Shown in pieces: positions 10,255 through 20,826 of a stretch of 64,000 nt of DNA. Origin of the DNA: Buddleja alternifolia (lineage: Eukaryota; Streptophyta; Magnoliopsida; Lamiales; Scrophulariaceae); contig CM033400.1 in the NCBI GenBank assembly GCA_019426215.1, forward strand, positions 15,484,568-15,548,567, given 5' to 3'. The notes under the pieces are model-generated. The model was not told where the DNA came from. It did no database searches and saw only the letters and a list, made by a program, of their open reading frames with translations. The stretch's first letter is position 1; every line of letters starts with the position of its first letter. The position numbers and the translations under genes are program-made.

Positions 10255-12453
10255 ATTTTGTTTTGGGTCCTTCTTTGTTAGTAACGTTAATTTGAATTAG
10301 ATTTTTCGGAACCCATATTTGCCTTATCTTCATTATGGGAGAGAGATTGGCCTTCTTGGGTTTCGTTTTGTGTTGTGTGTGTTTTTTAGGTGTATAGAAA
10401 TATCCTTGATTATAGTAATAATCATAATCGTAATCATAATTATCATAGTGTTGATAATATGAACTGGATTGTTTTGGATATAGACGTTTGATCTTGTTTG
10501 GTACTGGCTTAGGATGCACTTTTGGTGCGGGACGCTTAACGTTTGATTCACTTGTAGAAGGTATTTCCTTAGCCTTTTGAGCGTTTGGATATATTTTCTT
10601 TTGTGAGACATTCGCTTTGGTCTTTCCTTTGCCTGAGTAAGTGTTGACTTTACCATTAGCTTTTGTACCAATATCTGTTGGTTCATTCAGCGTTTGTCTG
10701 ATTGAACTTTCTCCAACAAAGATTACACCTTTTCCTTTGTTGATTGTTGTAACATTGGACGCTTTGGCTTTATGACTAAATTTATCACAACCTAGACCGG
10801 TCTTTTCACCAAATGCCCTGGTTACTTTAGTCATATTATCTAGCGTTCTAGACGCTTTTGATAATGAAGAGATCAGCTGCTCTGATTTAGCAAGTTTAGC
10901 AACCACTTCAGCTTCTCTTTTGACTATTATATCAAGATCATTTTTTAGCTGAGTGATTTCACTCTCGAGTGATTGGTTTTTCTCAATGCACTGTTGCTGA
11001 ACTTGCAACTCTGCTTTGAGCGTTACGTTATCACTTCTGAGTGCTGAAATAATATGATAGTGATTTTGAAATAATTTGGCGGCATCTTGACAATCTGTAT
11101 AATATTCCTTTACTTTGTCAAGTAATTCATCATAAGAAAGAGGATGATACAGATCAGTGGTTACCTCAGATGGTAAGTCGTTAGATGCTTCATTATCTCT
11201 TGCCATGAGACAAATGAATGCTGAATCCTTTGATGGTTCATCATCGCTGCTTTCATCTGATGATTCCAAGTCCTCTTCAGGAGTATAGAGAGGTTCTGAT
11301 TCTGCTAGCAAGCCTTGTTGTCTCAGATTGCTCCTGAATTGGTTTCTATCCGTGTGATCTTGCTTTGTAGGTTTAGACACATTTGGATATGGGCAATTAA
11401 CTTGGAAATGCCCTGGTCTCCTGCAGTTGTAACAGAGATTGGTCTTCATCTTTTGTTCGTTTGTTAATCTTGTGGATCGCTGGTTTAACGCTGCAGGCAT
11501 TGAGAGATCTTGCTGAGAGGAAGTTTGATATTGAATTGGCGCTCGGGAGGGAGACGCAGGATAGTGAGGCGCTTGATATTGTGGTTGTATTTGGGGAGAC
11601 GCTTGATATGAATTTGTCCTGGGTGCTTAGGACTGTTTCCCTTCTTTTCATATTTCAGGAATTTCCTGAATCTATTTAGAAGCGCCAGTTCTTCTTCCTC
11701 ACTTATATCCGAGTTTTTTTCTTTGATAGATTTTCCTTTGATTGATGTCATTAGTGCTCCAGATTCGATCACTGGATTACTTACTGCATCACTGGCCGAA
11801 TTCAGCTCAAACTCAAATGCTTTGAGTTCTGAAAAAGCATCTTCTGGAGTTAGGCTGTCCAGATTGTTTGATTCTCTCATTGCAGTTGTTTTCATCAGGA
11901 ATCTGCTTGGGAGACTTCTAAAGATTTTGACCACTGTTTCTCGATTTTGTAGCTCCATACCCAGAGATGTTAGTTCAGTGACAAGAGCTGTAAACCTCAT
12001 GTCTAATTGCTCTAGCGTCTCATTAGGTAGCATCTTGAAGCTATTGAATTTTTCTTTGGCAATTGATAGTTTGTTCTCCTTGATTTGTGCTGAGCCACCA
12101 CAAATGGTAGCCAACTTATCCCAAATTTCTTTAGTAGTGTTGCATGATTTGACCTTGTTGAATAAGTTGTCATTATCTCCAATGGCTGTGTATAGAGCGT
12201 TTCTACCAACATTGTCCAGATTTGCTCGTCGACGCTCATCGGTAGACCATTCTTGTTTGGGCTTCTCCACATAGCCATCGGGTGTCTCTTCTGTGGCTTT
12301 GGGCGCTCTGGTGATGATCTTGTATATTTTGATTGGCCCATCTGAAATAATATCACACATTTCATCATCACATGAGCACAAATAGGTGAACGCTTTGACC
12401 TTCCATGAATCATAGTTTGATTCGGTCAACTTAGGAACTTTGGAAAATGCCAT
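10235..12453 (-). pseudogene. gag: Gag of SIRE-A with one frameshift
   Basis: The capsid/nucleocapsid polyprotein begins MAFSKVPKL at 12453 and ends at 10235, directly before the gag/pol junction segment. The N-terminal half is the copia Gag domain (UBN2 type). A CX2CX4HX4C zinc knuckle (CYNCRRPGHFQVNC) lies near 11395-11437. A coiled-coil-like Gln/Leu/Lys stretch and a Lys/Tyr-rich tail follow. One base is missing near 11614 relative to SIRE-N, so the first frame ends at 11485 and the second is open from about 11500 to 10235. Otherwise the gene is complete; the deletion may be a recent mutation or a sequencing error in this copy. Confidence 0.9.
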
Positions 12454-12532
12454 GAAAAAAAATTTAAAGCGACAAAAAAATAAGGATCTGAATAAGCAGT
12501 TACGCTTGGAAATACTTAGGTTTCAACTTCAA

Positions 12533-12546
12533 CCGCTCTGATACCA
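12533..12546 (-). other. Primer binding site of SIRE-A (initiator tRNA-Met)
   Basis: The minus strand reads TGGTATCAGAGCGG two bases inside the 5' LTR end. Its first 12 nt are the standard copia site complementary to the 3' end of initiator tRNA-Met. Confidence 0.92.
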
Positions 12547-12567
12547 CTTGTTGGTCCCAAGTGGTAT
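12541..12567 (-). other. U5/PBS hairpin of SIRE-A
   Basis: Arms ATACCACTTG (12541-12550) and CAAGTGGTAT (12558-12567) are perfect complements around a 7-nt loop. One arm covers the start of the PBS and the other lies in the LTR end. Related copies keep the pairing (38033-38059 and 56369-56395). Confidence 0.65.
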
Positions 12568-14424
12568 ACGAAAGGGTCTAGAGGGGGGGGGGGTTGAATA
12601 GACCCTGAAGTCTTTTTCGACTTCTAAAAACTTTCGTATTACTGTGAGGTATTTGAACGCTCGGAAAACTTTAAGCGCTGGGTGTGGCGCTTGAGGGATG
12701 ATGACTTAAGCGCTAGTTTCAGGCGCTTGAGAAAAGTTAACTTAGATTCGGTGATTTCAACACTTGCCAAAGTAGGGCAGAGTTTAGTCACTAAATCAGG
12801 GTTAGCACAGCGGAAATGTTTTTATAGCTTAGCGTTCGTTTTAACCAATTAGTCGCTTATTAGTTTAAATCCCTTTTCAAGATGTAATATGACAGTATAA
12901 TGTAAGACAACAAAACAGTAAATGACACAAGATATTTGTAAGGTTCACTGGGTGATGTAATCCCAGCTACGTCCTTCTTCTCCCTTTATCAGAGAGGTTT
13001 TCCACTATGATGATTATCGAAGAGTCACACAGAGACTTCTACAAAATAGAGAGAGGTTGGATATGATCTTGGAACTCCTTGGTCACACAGATTTCAGCTC
13101 CACTAAAGATCTTCTATCCCCTTGCTTCTTTCACCCAGAAATAATGCAAGTTACACTTGATCCCGGAACTCCTTGGTCATACAGATTTCAGCTCCAGTAG
13201 AGATCTTCTTCCACACAAAAATGGCGCTTGTAAGTCAACACACTTTCTCACTTAGACGAAAGATGTTGAAAGGTTTTGTAATGGCTTTGTTTGGTTTTGG
13301 AAAGTTCAAACAACTTGAGGATATCTCAATAGTAATGTAGGGTCTTCAAAAAGGGGTTTGAGATATAGTTGACTGTCTCTGGAATATTTGTGAAAAGCTT
13401 ATACGGATATTTGGCTATGGATTTTTGTAAGCTTTTCTTTCAACAAAGTAGGTATTCTTTTCTTGTGTCTTTTTGTATAATTTTCTACATACAAGAGGTT
13501 GTGACTGTTATTCACACTAGGATTTCAGGTATATCTCTTGTATATGTCACGGTTTTTTTGCTCTGTGTTTTACTTATTTGTTGAAAGGGCTATTTATAAG
13601 GTATTGGTGGTTTTTGTCCGTTTGATACGGTTGGAATCTCGTTTCCCCAAACATTCCTTGAGTTCTGACATTTCTAACTTTGAGTATACTTAATTAGTTA
13701 GGCATGTTCTTGGTTTCATAACTTCTGACAGTCTTGGTCAAATGAATGGCTTACCCATACGTTATAGTGCTTATATTTTAATAGCACTTATCCGACTTTT
13801 AATGCATCTTGTTTTATTTCCGTTGGAAATAATTTGTCCGTTTGATTCATGCATTCTTTAAGTCTTTGGATAGCTTTGGATTTGAATTCTCAGGTTACGT
13901 TCATTGTAGGCCGTGTTGGTTTAGCCTTTTGGACGCTTGCTGAAGAGGACGGTTTTTCTCGTGCATTGGACAGACGCTTGGACTGATCCTGAGTCTCTTC
14001 TCTTTATTTCAGACGCTTACTCTTCAATCTTGTCTTTGATAGGCTCACTCAGAATTCCATCATTGACTTAGTGTTGAGTATTCGGCCTGAGTTATCCATT
14101 CGTATTTTGAGCGCTGGAGTTGTAACCTGGAATAGTCTCTAAAACGTTTGACGGACGCTTCAAGAGATCTTTATCTTCTGTAGCTTCAGATGCTTGATCT
14201 TCAACTTTATCACTTGGTAGACTTACTCAAAATTCTCCTTAGTGATTTAGTATCACATTCTTAGTCTAAAATTCTACAAAGATGAAAACTATAAGCCTAA
14301 GATAAATAAGCTTTCAGGTACTTATACACAATATTCTATGAAAGCTTTTATACTTACATTTTTCGGGGTCTAACAGGAAGTCCTATTTGTCATCATCAAA
14401 ACATCTAACATGAAATTCCTAACA
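12549..14424 (-). repeat. 5' LTR of SIRE-A, also abutting SIRE-B
   Basis: A 1876-bp LTR, TGTTAG...CCAACA in sense orientation, with TATA box at 13590-13601 and a G11 run at 12583-12593 near the sense 3' end. On its right it is followed not by host DNA but by the same polypurine tract seen at 1833, so it stands in the position of a 3' LTR for SIRE-B. Confidence 0.95.
13590..13601 (-). promoter_or_regulatory. TATA box in the SIRE-A 5' LTR
   Basis: CCTTATAAATAG on the minus strand, identical to the copy at 998-1009. This is the copy positioned to drive the genomic RNA of SIRE-A. Confidence 0.78.
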
Positions 14425-15969
14425 ATTTCCCCCTTTTTTATGATGGCAATACCTTACAATTGCTTAGTGCAAGTTGCACTCTTTTTGGCAGATCAACTCC
14501 TGAAGTATAAGAGCTGTAAAAGTCCAAAATAAATGGCATCAGCGCTTGAGCTACTTCTAGGTCCACTGGCCTGATCAGCGATATCATCTTGGTCAACTGG
14601 ATGTTCTGTTCACAAAAGAGCACAGGCTGAAGATTGTATCCTCGGAAGTCGCTGAGCCCTGAATAGTGATTGAAAGTGATATCCAGTGCTTGTGCATTTT
14701 CTATCACTGCTCTTCTATCCCGGTAGAATTCAGCAAACTCAGCGTGCTCATTTGTAACATTGACACGAATTTCACTTTGTCCTGGAAGAAGCGGTTGTTT
14801 ACTGGTGGAGGCTTCTTTGTTCAAATCTGGAAGGATTTGCTGAACAAACACTTGACAGGGGTGAAACACATAGCGTCCGCCTTGACTGAATAAGGCTAGC
14901 TATTGGCGAATGTAGCTCTCAATGGGTTGCCTGTAAATTGGCAGATCGCTAACATTTTCGGCAATATGCTGACGCTGATGAAGTAAAAAAGCAGCAAACC
15001 CTCGGCGTCTGTATTCTATTCCAAATTAAAAAAGGAATGGATATCTCATGAGTTCTTCAAGGGTATAGAAGTGTAAAACGAACTCTTCAGCCCATCTGGC
15101 TGTATCCATCATCCATTGCTTTCCAAGTTTTTCAGCTTTCTTCTGTTCTTTTCTAGCTGCAAGAAACTTTTCAAAGCGTTCAATTTCTTCATCATAATCC
15201 TCAACCCATAATCTTGCAAGGTATTCTCGGGCTTCATCATCTATCCACGAGTTGATAGGATTGGGACGCTCAGCAACTACTGGTCCTTTCCCTTTCCACA
15301 ATCTGAGAGGTTTAGGGGATAGAGCATTTTGAGGAGAATGAACGACTTTGGGAAAAGCTGAATATCCAATCCTGTTGAGAATTTTTTCATTTGGATTCTT
15401 TAACCAATCACCCATATGGGGATTCTTGATGACGACTTTATTCTAGCGCAAAGGATAAAAGGACTCTTCAGAATGACCAGTGTAGTTAAAATGCTTTTTG
15501 TTAAATTCAGTCATGTTGAACGCTGGTCGACGAATATACTCAAGTCTGGATTGGAGTAGCTCAAGATTGTAGAGACCTAGATCGGAAAATCGCTCGAAGA
15601 ATTCAAACTTAGCAGAGTTGGAAACATTAGGCCTATGGAGAGTGTTTTGAAAGCTGATTTCTAATTCAGCAAGGGTCTGAGTGTCTCATTCTCTAGAGGC
15701 GTAATAAAATTCAACGTCGGCAGAATATCCGCGAGGAAAGAAATCGACGACACAAGGAGGGGAACCAGTTGGAGTAGGAACAAAGGCAATTGACTCAGTT
15801 GGGATAGGGGCTACTTCTATCGATTGCTCAGCATGGAGAGTCGCTTCACTGACTGGAGATGTTTCAGCATCAGGAAGGACTTGAGCTACTTCTTTAGCTA
15901 TATCCACAACAGTTTCCAGGTCAACATCTACTTCAATGGTAACCTCTGAAGATGGAGGTGCATCTTGAG

Positions 15970-16049
15970 CTGATACATGTAAGCGTTTGAGAAAAACAAG
16001 CAAAATTTCTACGAAGTAGAAATTACTAATAAGATACTACGACTCTTAC
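15970..16049 (-). other. Intron-like segment 2 in the SIRE-B third ORF (80 nt)
   Basis: Minus strand: CAGG then GTAAGAG at the donor and GTATCAG then CTCAAG at the acceptor. It is 80 nt, AT-rich, not a multiple of three and contains in-frame stops. Skipping it gives a codon G|CT (Ala) and joins two open stretches in phase 1. SIRE-N has an 84-nt counterpart (48793-48876). Confidence 0.7.
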
Positions 16050-16235
16050 CCTGAGGACTATCATCGACTTTGTCAGTCGCTTGAGCTGTTTCAACAGTTG
16101 GTACAGTTTCCTCAGACTCCAGGACCTCTTCATCAGGATCTAAATTGAGAAAAGAAGTGAGAGGATCAGCACGAATAGGTATATTCAAAGTCTCAAGAGT
16201 GTTAGGAGCATTTTGAATATCCGCGTCAACTTCAG

Positions 16236-16317
16236 CTGAAAAAGGTTTTATCCTAGCTTTAGAAAAGGAAACCTAACGAGGAAAGGATAAACTACTTTGT
16301 TTTTCACAAGTGCTTAC
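16236..16317 (-). other. Intron-like segment 1 in the SIRE-B third ORF (82 nt)
   Basis: Minus strand: CAGG then GTAAGC at the donor and CCTTTTTCAG then CTGAAG at the acceptor, with a CTAA-type branch candidate upstream. It is 82 nt and AT-rich. Skipping it, again in phase 1 with codon G|CT, opens a continuous frame of more than 60 codons that runs exactly to the donor of segment 2. Confidence 0.72.
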
Positions 16318-17512
16318 CCTGAAAACAAGCAGCCTTCTCAGAAAGAGTAGTGGCTCTAGGATCAGGAGAAGATTCAGGAACAACATCTGAAGAAGGAGGA
16401 GGAACACTCGCTGAGTCTTCAAGCGCTGGTTCGACTGGAGCGCTTGTTGATGCAGCTGGAGTGGAGAGAGGAGTACGCCTTCGGGCAAGCGGTACTTCTT
16501 CTACCTCTTCTGCCTCTTCTGGAGAGATCACAAACATAGGTAAGGGAGAGGGTGATTTAGGAGAAGGAGAAGGAGACGTTTGTTTCTTTTTGGGCTCTGG
16601 CTTCTACTTCTGCTTCTTTGCTGGTTTTGATGGCTCAGCGACTTTCAAGATGATTTTTTATTTTGGTCGCTTAACCACCACTTCTTCTTCAGATGATGAT
16701 GAAGACGAAGAAGCTTGCTCTTCATCATCACTTCGAACAACTCCTTCGGCAAGAAGTCGCTCACGCTCTTCTTTGGGAACCACTGCTCCACCACGTTTCT
16801 TAGCCTTAACAGCTCGCTAATCATTTTCTTTCCATAAAACTTTAAAGTCGGTATTTTCTTTCCATCAAAATTTGTGAAAACCGTTAGCGCTAAGAATACG
16901 ACTTAAAACAATCCTGTAAGGCTTGGGATTTACCGACTGACCAATTTATCTTTAGCTTGGTCAGAATGGCTACCATCATCCTGTACTAGAGGTTTGAAAC
17001 TTTATCGAAGCTTCCCTTTTTGCATTCGATTATCTTGGCGCATATGTCCGCAAGAATGACATACTCGCCCTTCATATAATTTTTCTTGAAGTTAGGTTCG
17101 TAGGCAGCCTCAACTTCATCTTTCTTGATCAATGTCCATACCTTTGTAGCATCACCAAGAGTGACATTTTCCACTTCGGCACCATCATTTGGCAAGTTTA
17201 GGAGAGATGAAATCAGAGAAGGGGTGAGGACGAAGGTCTCACGGGCAAAAGGAAAGACGTCAAAGATCTTTGCGTTCTTGAAGAAGAATAGAGTTTCTTC
17301 CTCAAAGAAGTTGAAAACAACAGTTATCATGTCGCATAAACCAGACTCTTGGACAAGTGGAAGAACAGTCCATAGAGGGAAGTTCTGGTTATCGAAAAGA
17401 TAGTCCCAGTTAACAAGAAAACTGGCGTTAACAGTGACTGGTTTCTCATATTTGGAAGATTTTCCAGCAGGAGATTTTGAAGATTTGGGTGCCATTGATG
17501 ATCTGAAAAACT

Positions 17513-19182
17513 TGACACGCTAAAAGCTAACGTGCTATGATAGCAAGTGCACTAGACGTGTGTAGTAATAAGTGGACAAAAAGTCCGGGTTGTCGAACCA
17601 CAAGGACTTGAATTCTAGTTCATGATTTTCGATAAAAGATAAGACAATTAAAGTAAAGTGCAAGAAAAAGATTAAGCAATTAACGAACCAAAGAGAAACG
17701 TACTATAGATTTAATCTCACGTATGATAAAATGACTAAGGCACATGCTACAACCGAATCTACTCGTCAATATATATGAGCTACTCTTCGAATTATTAGAC
17801 TCCTATTGCTTTGGTGGAAACTCCTAAATTAACTATTACCCGATGTCTCGGCACATAATAATCCTATGATTAATTGACGATTCTCTAAATATGTCTATCC
17901 GAGAATCTAATCAAAAATCACGCATTAACGTTCTAGAGCTTCCCCGAACGAATCCGGCTAACAACACCCGGGAATCTTTACCTATTTCTAGGGCAATCCC
18001 TCATTTGTTTCGGATGATGTGTTAATTCTCTTGCACCCTAATCTATTTTCTCTCGAACAACTAGATTAGGCAAGATAGCAAGCATATGGTGATCAAACAC
18101 ATGATTGGAATAAAAGCATAGAATTAACACACAAAGCAATAGGAGAATTAATACAAAGAGCAACTTCACATATATTGATTCATAAATTTGGCCTTCACAT
18201 GGCCTTAGTTCTACAATATTAGCCTCTCATCAAAGCCTTAAGAAAATCTAATACAAACATATACATACTCATGGAAATAAACATGTAAATGCAAATAATT
18301 AAAACTCCCTCAATTGATTGATGATGGATCTTTGCTCTTGATCTTCAATCCTTAGCTCCTCTCTCTTTGTTCCCCTCCAAAAGTGATGAAGAACATGGTG
18401 ATGAATGATGATGAGTGAAAAGTGATGGATCAAATGCCTCTCTCTCCCTCCTCTCCAAGATGTGTTCGGTCCAATTGTGCTCAAAAATCCTTAAGAAGAC
18501 CACCAAAATCAGCTCCTCATGTGTATGTCCCCCCTAGTGTCCCCTCCACTACTCTTAAAGTGAGTAGTATAAAATTCCCTAAAGTAGATCTAGTAAGAAA
18601 CATACTTATGACATCCCCCCCATACATGTGATGACCTCTTGGCTTTAAATGTTCCATTCCCCCATCAAATGATGATCTTTTGGCTGAAAGGAATCAAATC
18701 TCGGATGTGGCCACGCCTAGGCGCGGGATTTATGGCGCTCGGGCGCCCAAATCAGAATGTTGGGAGTATTTGCCTCTGTCTGGCGCAGTAATTGTATTTC
18801 CTTCATAACTCTCTCCACAAAACTCCGATTTGGATGATTCAAGTCCTCATTTGAAGCTAACACATAGTTCTACAACTTTGTAGAAGGAAACTTCATCCAA
18901 TTCAGTCTCTAAAAATAAGAAAATATCGCTCGAACGTGGAAACTGGTGCAGATACGGCGCCCAGGCGTGGGCAAGATGGCGCCTAGGCGTAGGGGTGCAT
19001 AGCAATTTGGCCTAAACTTGTTTTATACGTCATTTTTCATCCCGTTCTTTGATTGTATCCATTTAAGACCTGAAATCACTTAATGCACGAATTAAACGCA
19101 CATGTGGCAAGAATCAAGCGATAAATGAACCTAAGACATAAATGCAAAGGGGCTTAAAAACACGTAAAAATGCCTCTTATCA
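17513..19182 (-). repeat. 3' LTR of Athila-1
   Basis: The plus strand runs from TGACACGCTA to CCTCTTATCA, giving TG...CA ends. It is about 1670 bp and homologous to the Athila-2 LTR at 61003-62423. It includes GC-rich GGCGCC/CCTAGG words at 18715-18745 and 18955-18995. A polypurine tract lies just outside its right end. No coding content. Confidence 0.88.
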
Positions 19183-20826
19183 ACACCCCCACACTTATCA
19201 ATTGTTCGTCCTCGAGCAATAAGAGTTCTAAGATAAGGAAACATCATCAATCAAAGAGAAAAACAAAAAGAAAACTACCTAACTCACTTTCGTGGAGTAA
19301 ACGGTTGCATTTAGCGAATGCAACAAGCCTTTGAACCTTTGAGTTACCTCAAAGGACGAGTTATAGTCTCGTGAGGATTTGCAGACGATATACCCACAAA
19401 ATCGAAAGATTTTCAACCCCGATCACTCAACGTAAATTACAATGATTAATAGCACACAATGGTATGAATTCATCTGTTTAAGCTCATATTACAAATATAT
19501 ACACATCACACATTTGCTCATGTTACGCCTTAACATTGAAAAGATCATCCTAAGGGTGTAGTGTAATAAATCTCAAGTATTATAGTCAAGTGGCATTCTT
19601 ACCACTTTTCAAACATTAACCCCATATTTATCAACTTTTGATTATTCACATGGTACGAGAATTGAATACAACTTCATAGCCACTTAAAAATTTATCACTT
19701 CATTCCACTTTCGGATTTATCTTATGCACTTTCAACTCGAAACATTAGAGGCTAGACCATGTGCAATGTTTGATCCTCTTAGGCTTTCTATGACACCCGT
19801 GTAACGAGTTTTAGGCCAATAACTCCTAAACCAGATGGCTTTAGGGTATCAAATGTGGAGACATTCCTAAGGGCTTAATCACTCGAGTGTCAAAGGCCAC
19901 AAAATCAAACTAGGTCCTTATTCACTTAACACTTGCATTGGCTTGAGCTTAGCTCAAATTAGCAAAATAGTACAGTATTCTAGGCATGGTGCTCTTCGCC
20001 CCCAGTATCTATTAAGCCTGACTTTTTCAGTCATACCAATGTTCAACCTCTTTTTATTATTATTAAGCACACGAAGTTAACGTTCTCAACTCATAACACA
20101 TGTGAAAATTCTAAGTTGATATTTCCGGGATCAAGCCTTTAAGTGTTTCAAAATGATTGCCCACTCAACTCCTCTACCTTCGATTTAGGTGCATATGTGA
20201 ATCATCTTAAGGTTAATCTAGTCTAGTTAGGATCCCATAAGCAAGGAACGATGTGTATAGCCATTAAAAACCAAATTGATAGAGAAAACATACCATGTAT
20301 TCAAATTAACCATACTCAATGCCTCAAGTGAAGGGTTGAAATTCTATCAAAAAAAATAAATTAAAATTGCACACATTTCACATGTAGAGGTACAGCACCC
20401 CCCAAACTTGACCAAACTTGGACCGAAATATGTAAAACATGAATCAACATGACTATAATGGATCTAGTATACCCCCCACACTTATCATGAACATTGTCCC
20501 CAATGTTTGAAAAAGAAAAGGGCAAAGTACACGTCACCATAGGGAAGCTGAAAAGCAAACCCGAGTCCACTTAAGGCAATCAAGTCCACGGATGGCAATC
20601 ACTGTGTCGATCACTACATAGGTAAACAAATGCTAGCCATACAGAGCATCAAACATTGGATAGAATAGAATAAAACAAAACGAGATAAACAAAAAAAAAA
20701 AAATGAGAAACATGCATGGAAGGAAAACATCAAGCATCCAAACATAAAACATAAAATATCCAACATCCCAACAAAAGATATCCAAAAAATAAAAAGAAAC
20801 ATGCATGGAAATAAAACAAGATAAGC
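19183..20826 (-). other. Athila-1 polypurine tract and conserved 3' noncoding region
   Basis: The tract (ACACCCCCACACTTATCA on the plus strand) sits at 19183-19200. The next 1.3 kb has no gene but stays closely similar to 40761-42151 of Athila-2; for example 19925-20030 and 41520-41630 are almost identical. Extra polypurine-like runs occur at 20396-20410 and 20471-20490. Two CCTCGAGCAATAA motifs follow the tracts of both elements (19211 and 40799). Confidence 0.7.

Larger units (their letters stand above)
1..14424 (-). mobile_element. SIRE-A, near-complete SIRE/Maximus-type Ty1/copia retrotransposon
   Basis: Read on the minus strand the order is 5' LTR (12549-14424), PBS for initiator tRNA-Met, gag, pol in copia order (protease, integrase, RT, RNase H), a long third ORF, polypurine tract and 3' LTR (1-1832). 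Copia pol order plus a long ORF after pol is the layout of the SIRE/Maximus lineage. The purine tract beside the 3' LTR, preceded by TGCCATCAT, also fits that lineage. The first 44 bases of the left LTR lie outside the window, so a target duplication cannot be checked on that side. The only coding lesion I find is a 1-nt deletion in gag. This looks like a recent insertion. Confidence 0.95.
14438..17495 (-). pseudogene. Third ORF of SIRE-B, broken, with two intron-like segments
   Basis: This is homologous to the SIRE-A third ORF but strongly diverged. The MAPK start is at 17495. Block 17495-16986 aligns with the SIRE-A N-terminus. Block 15415-15026 (NPNEKILNRIGYS) aligns with NPTEKLLNREGYS of SIRE-A. 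Block 14869-14438 aligns with the region before the SIRE-A coiled coil. A stop at about 16986 (TAG where SIRE-A has CAG), others near 15686 and 15415, and the missing C-terminus make it a pseudogene. Two interruptions, 16236-16317 and 15970-16049, have clear splice-site features and restore the frame when skipped. Confidence 0.8.
14425..17512 (-). mobile_element. SIRE-B fragment: polypurine tract and third ORF only
   Basis: The first 29 bases after the LTR (14425-14453) match the polypurine tract region of SIRE-A exactly. Then the sequence jumps into the middle of a diverged third ORF, so the ORF end and 3' UTR are deleted. The fragment ends just upstream of the ORF start, where the Athila-1 LTR begins at 17513. 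No gag, pol or 5' LTR of this element is in the window. Confidence 0.8.

Noticed and set aside
12541..12546. A tRNA gene around the TGGTATCAGAGC sites
   Set aside because: Only the 12-14-nt primer-binding complement is present, next to an LTR; no tRNA cloverleaf follows.
14425..17512. Host gene with introns, given the spliced-looking ORF
   Set aside because: The protein is homologous to the third ORFs of SIRE-A and SIRE-N and follows an LTR and polypurine tract, so it belongs to an element.
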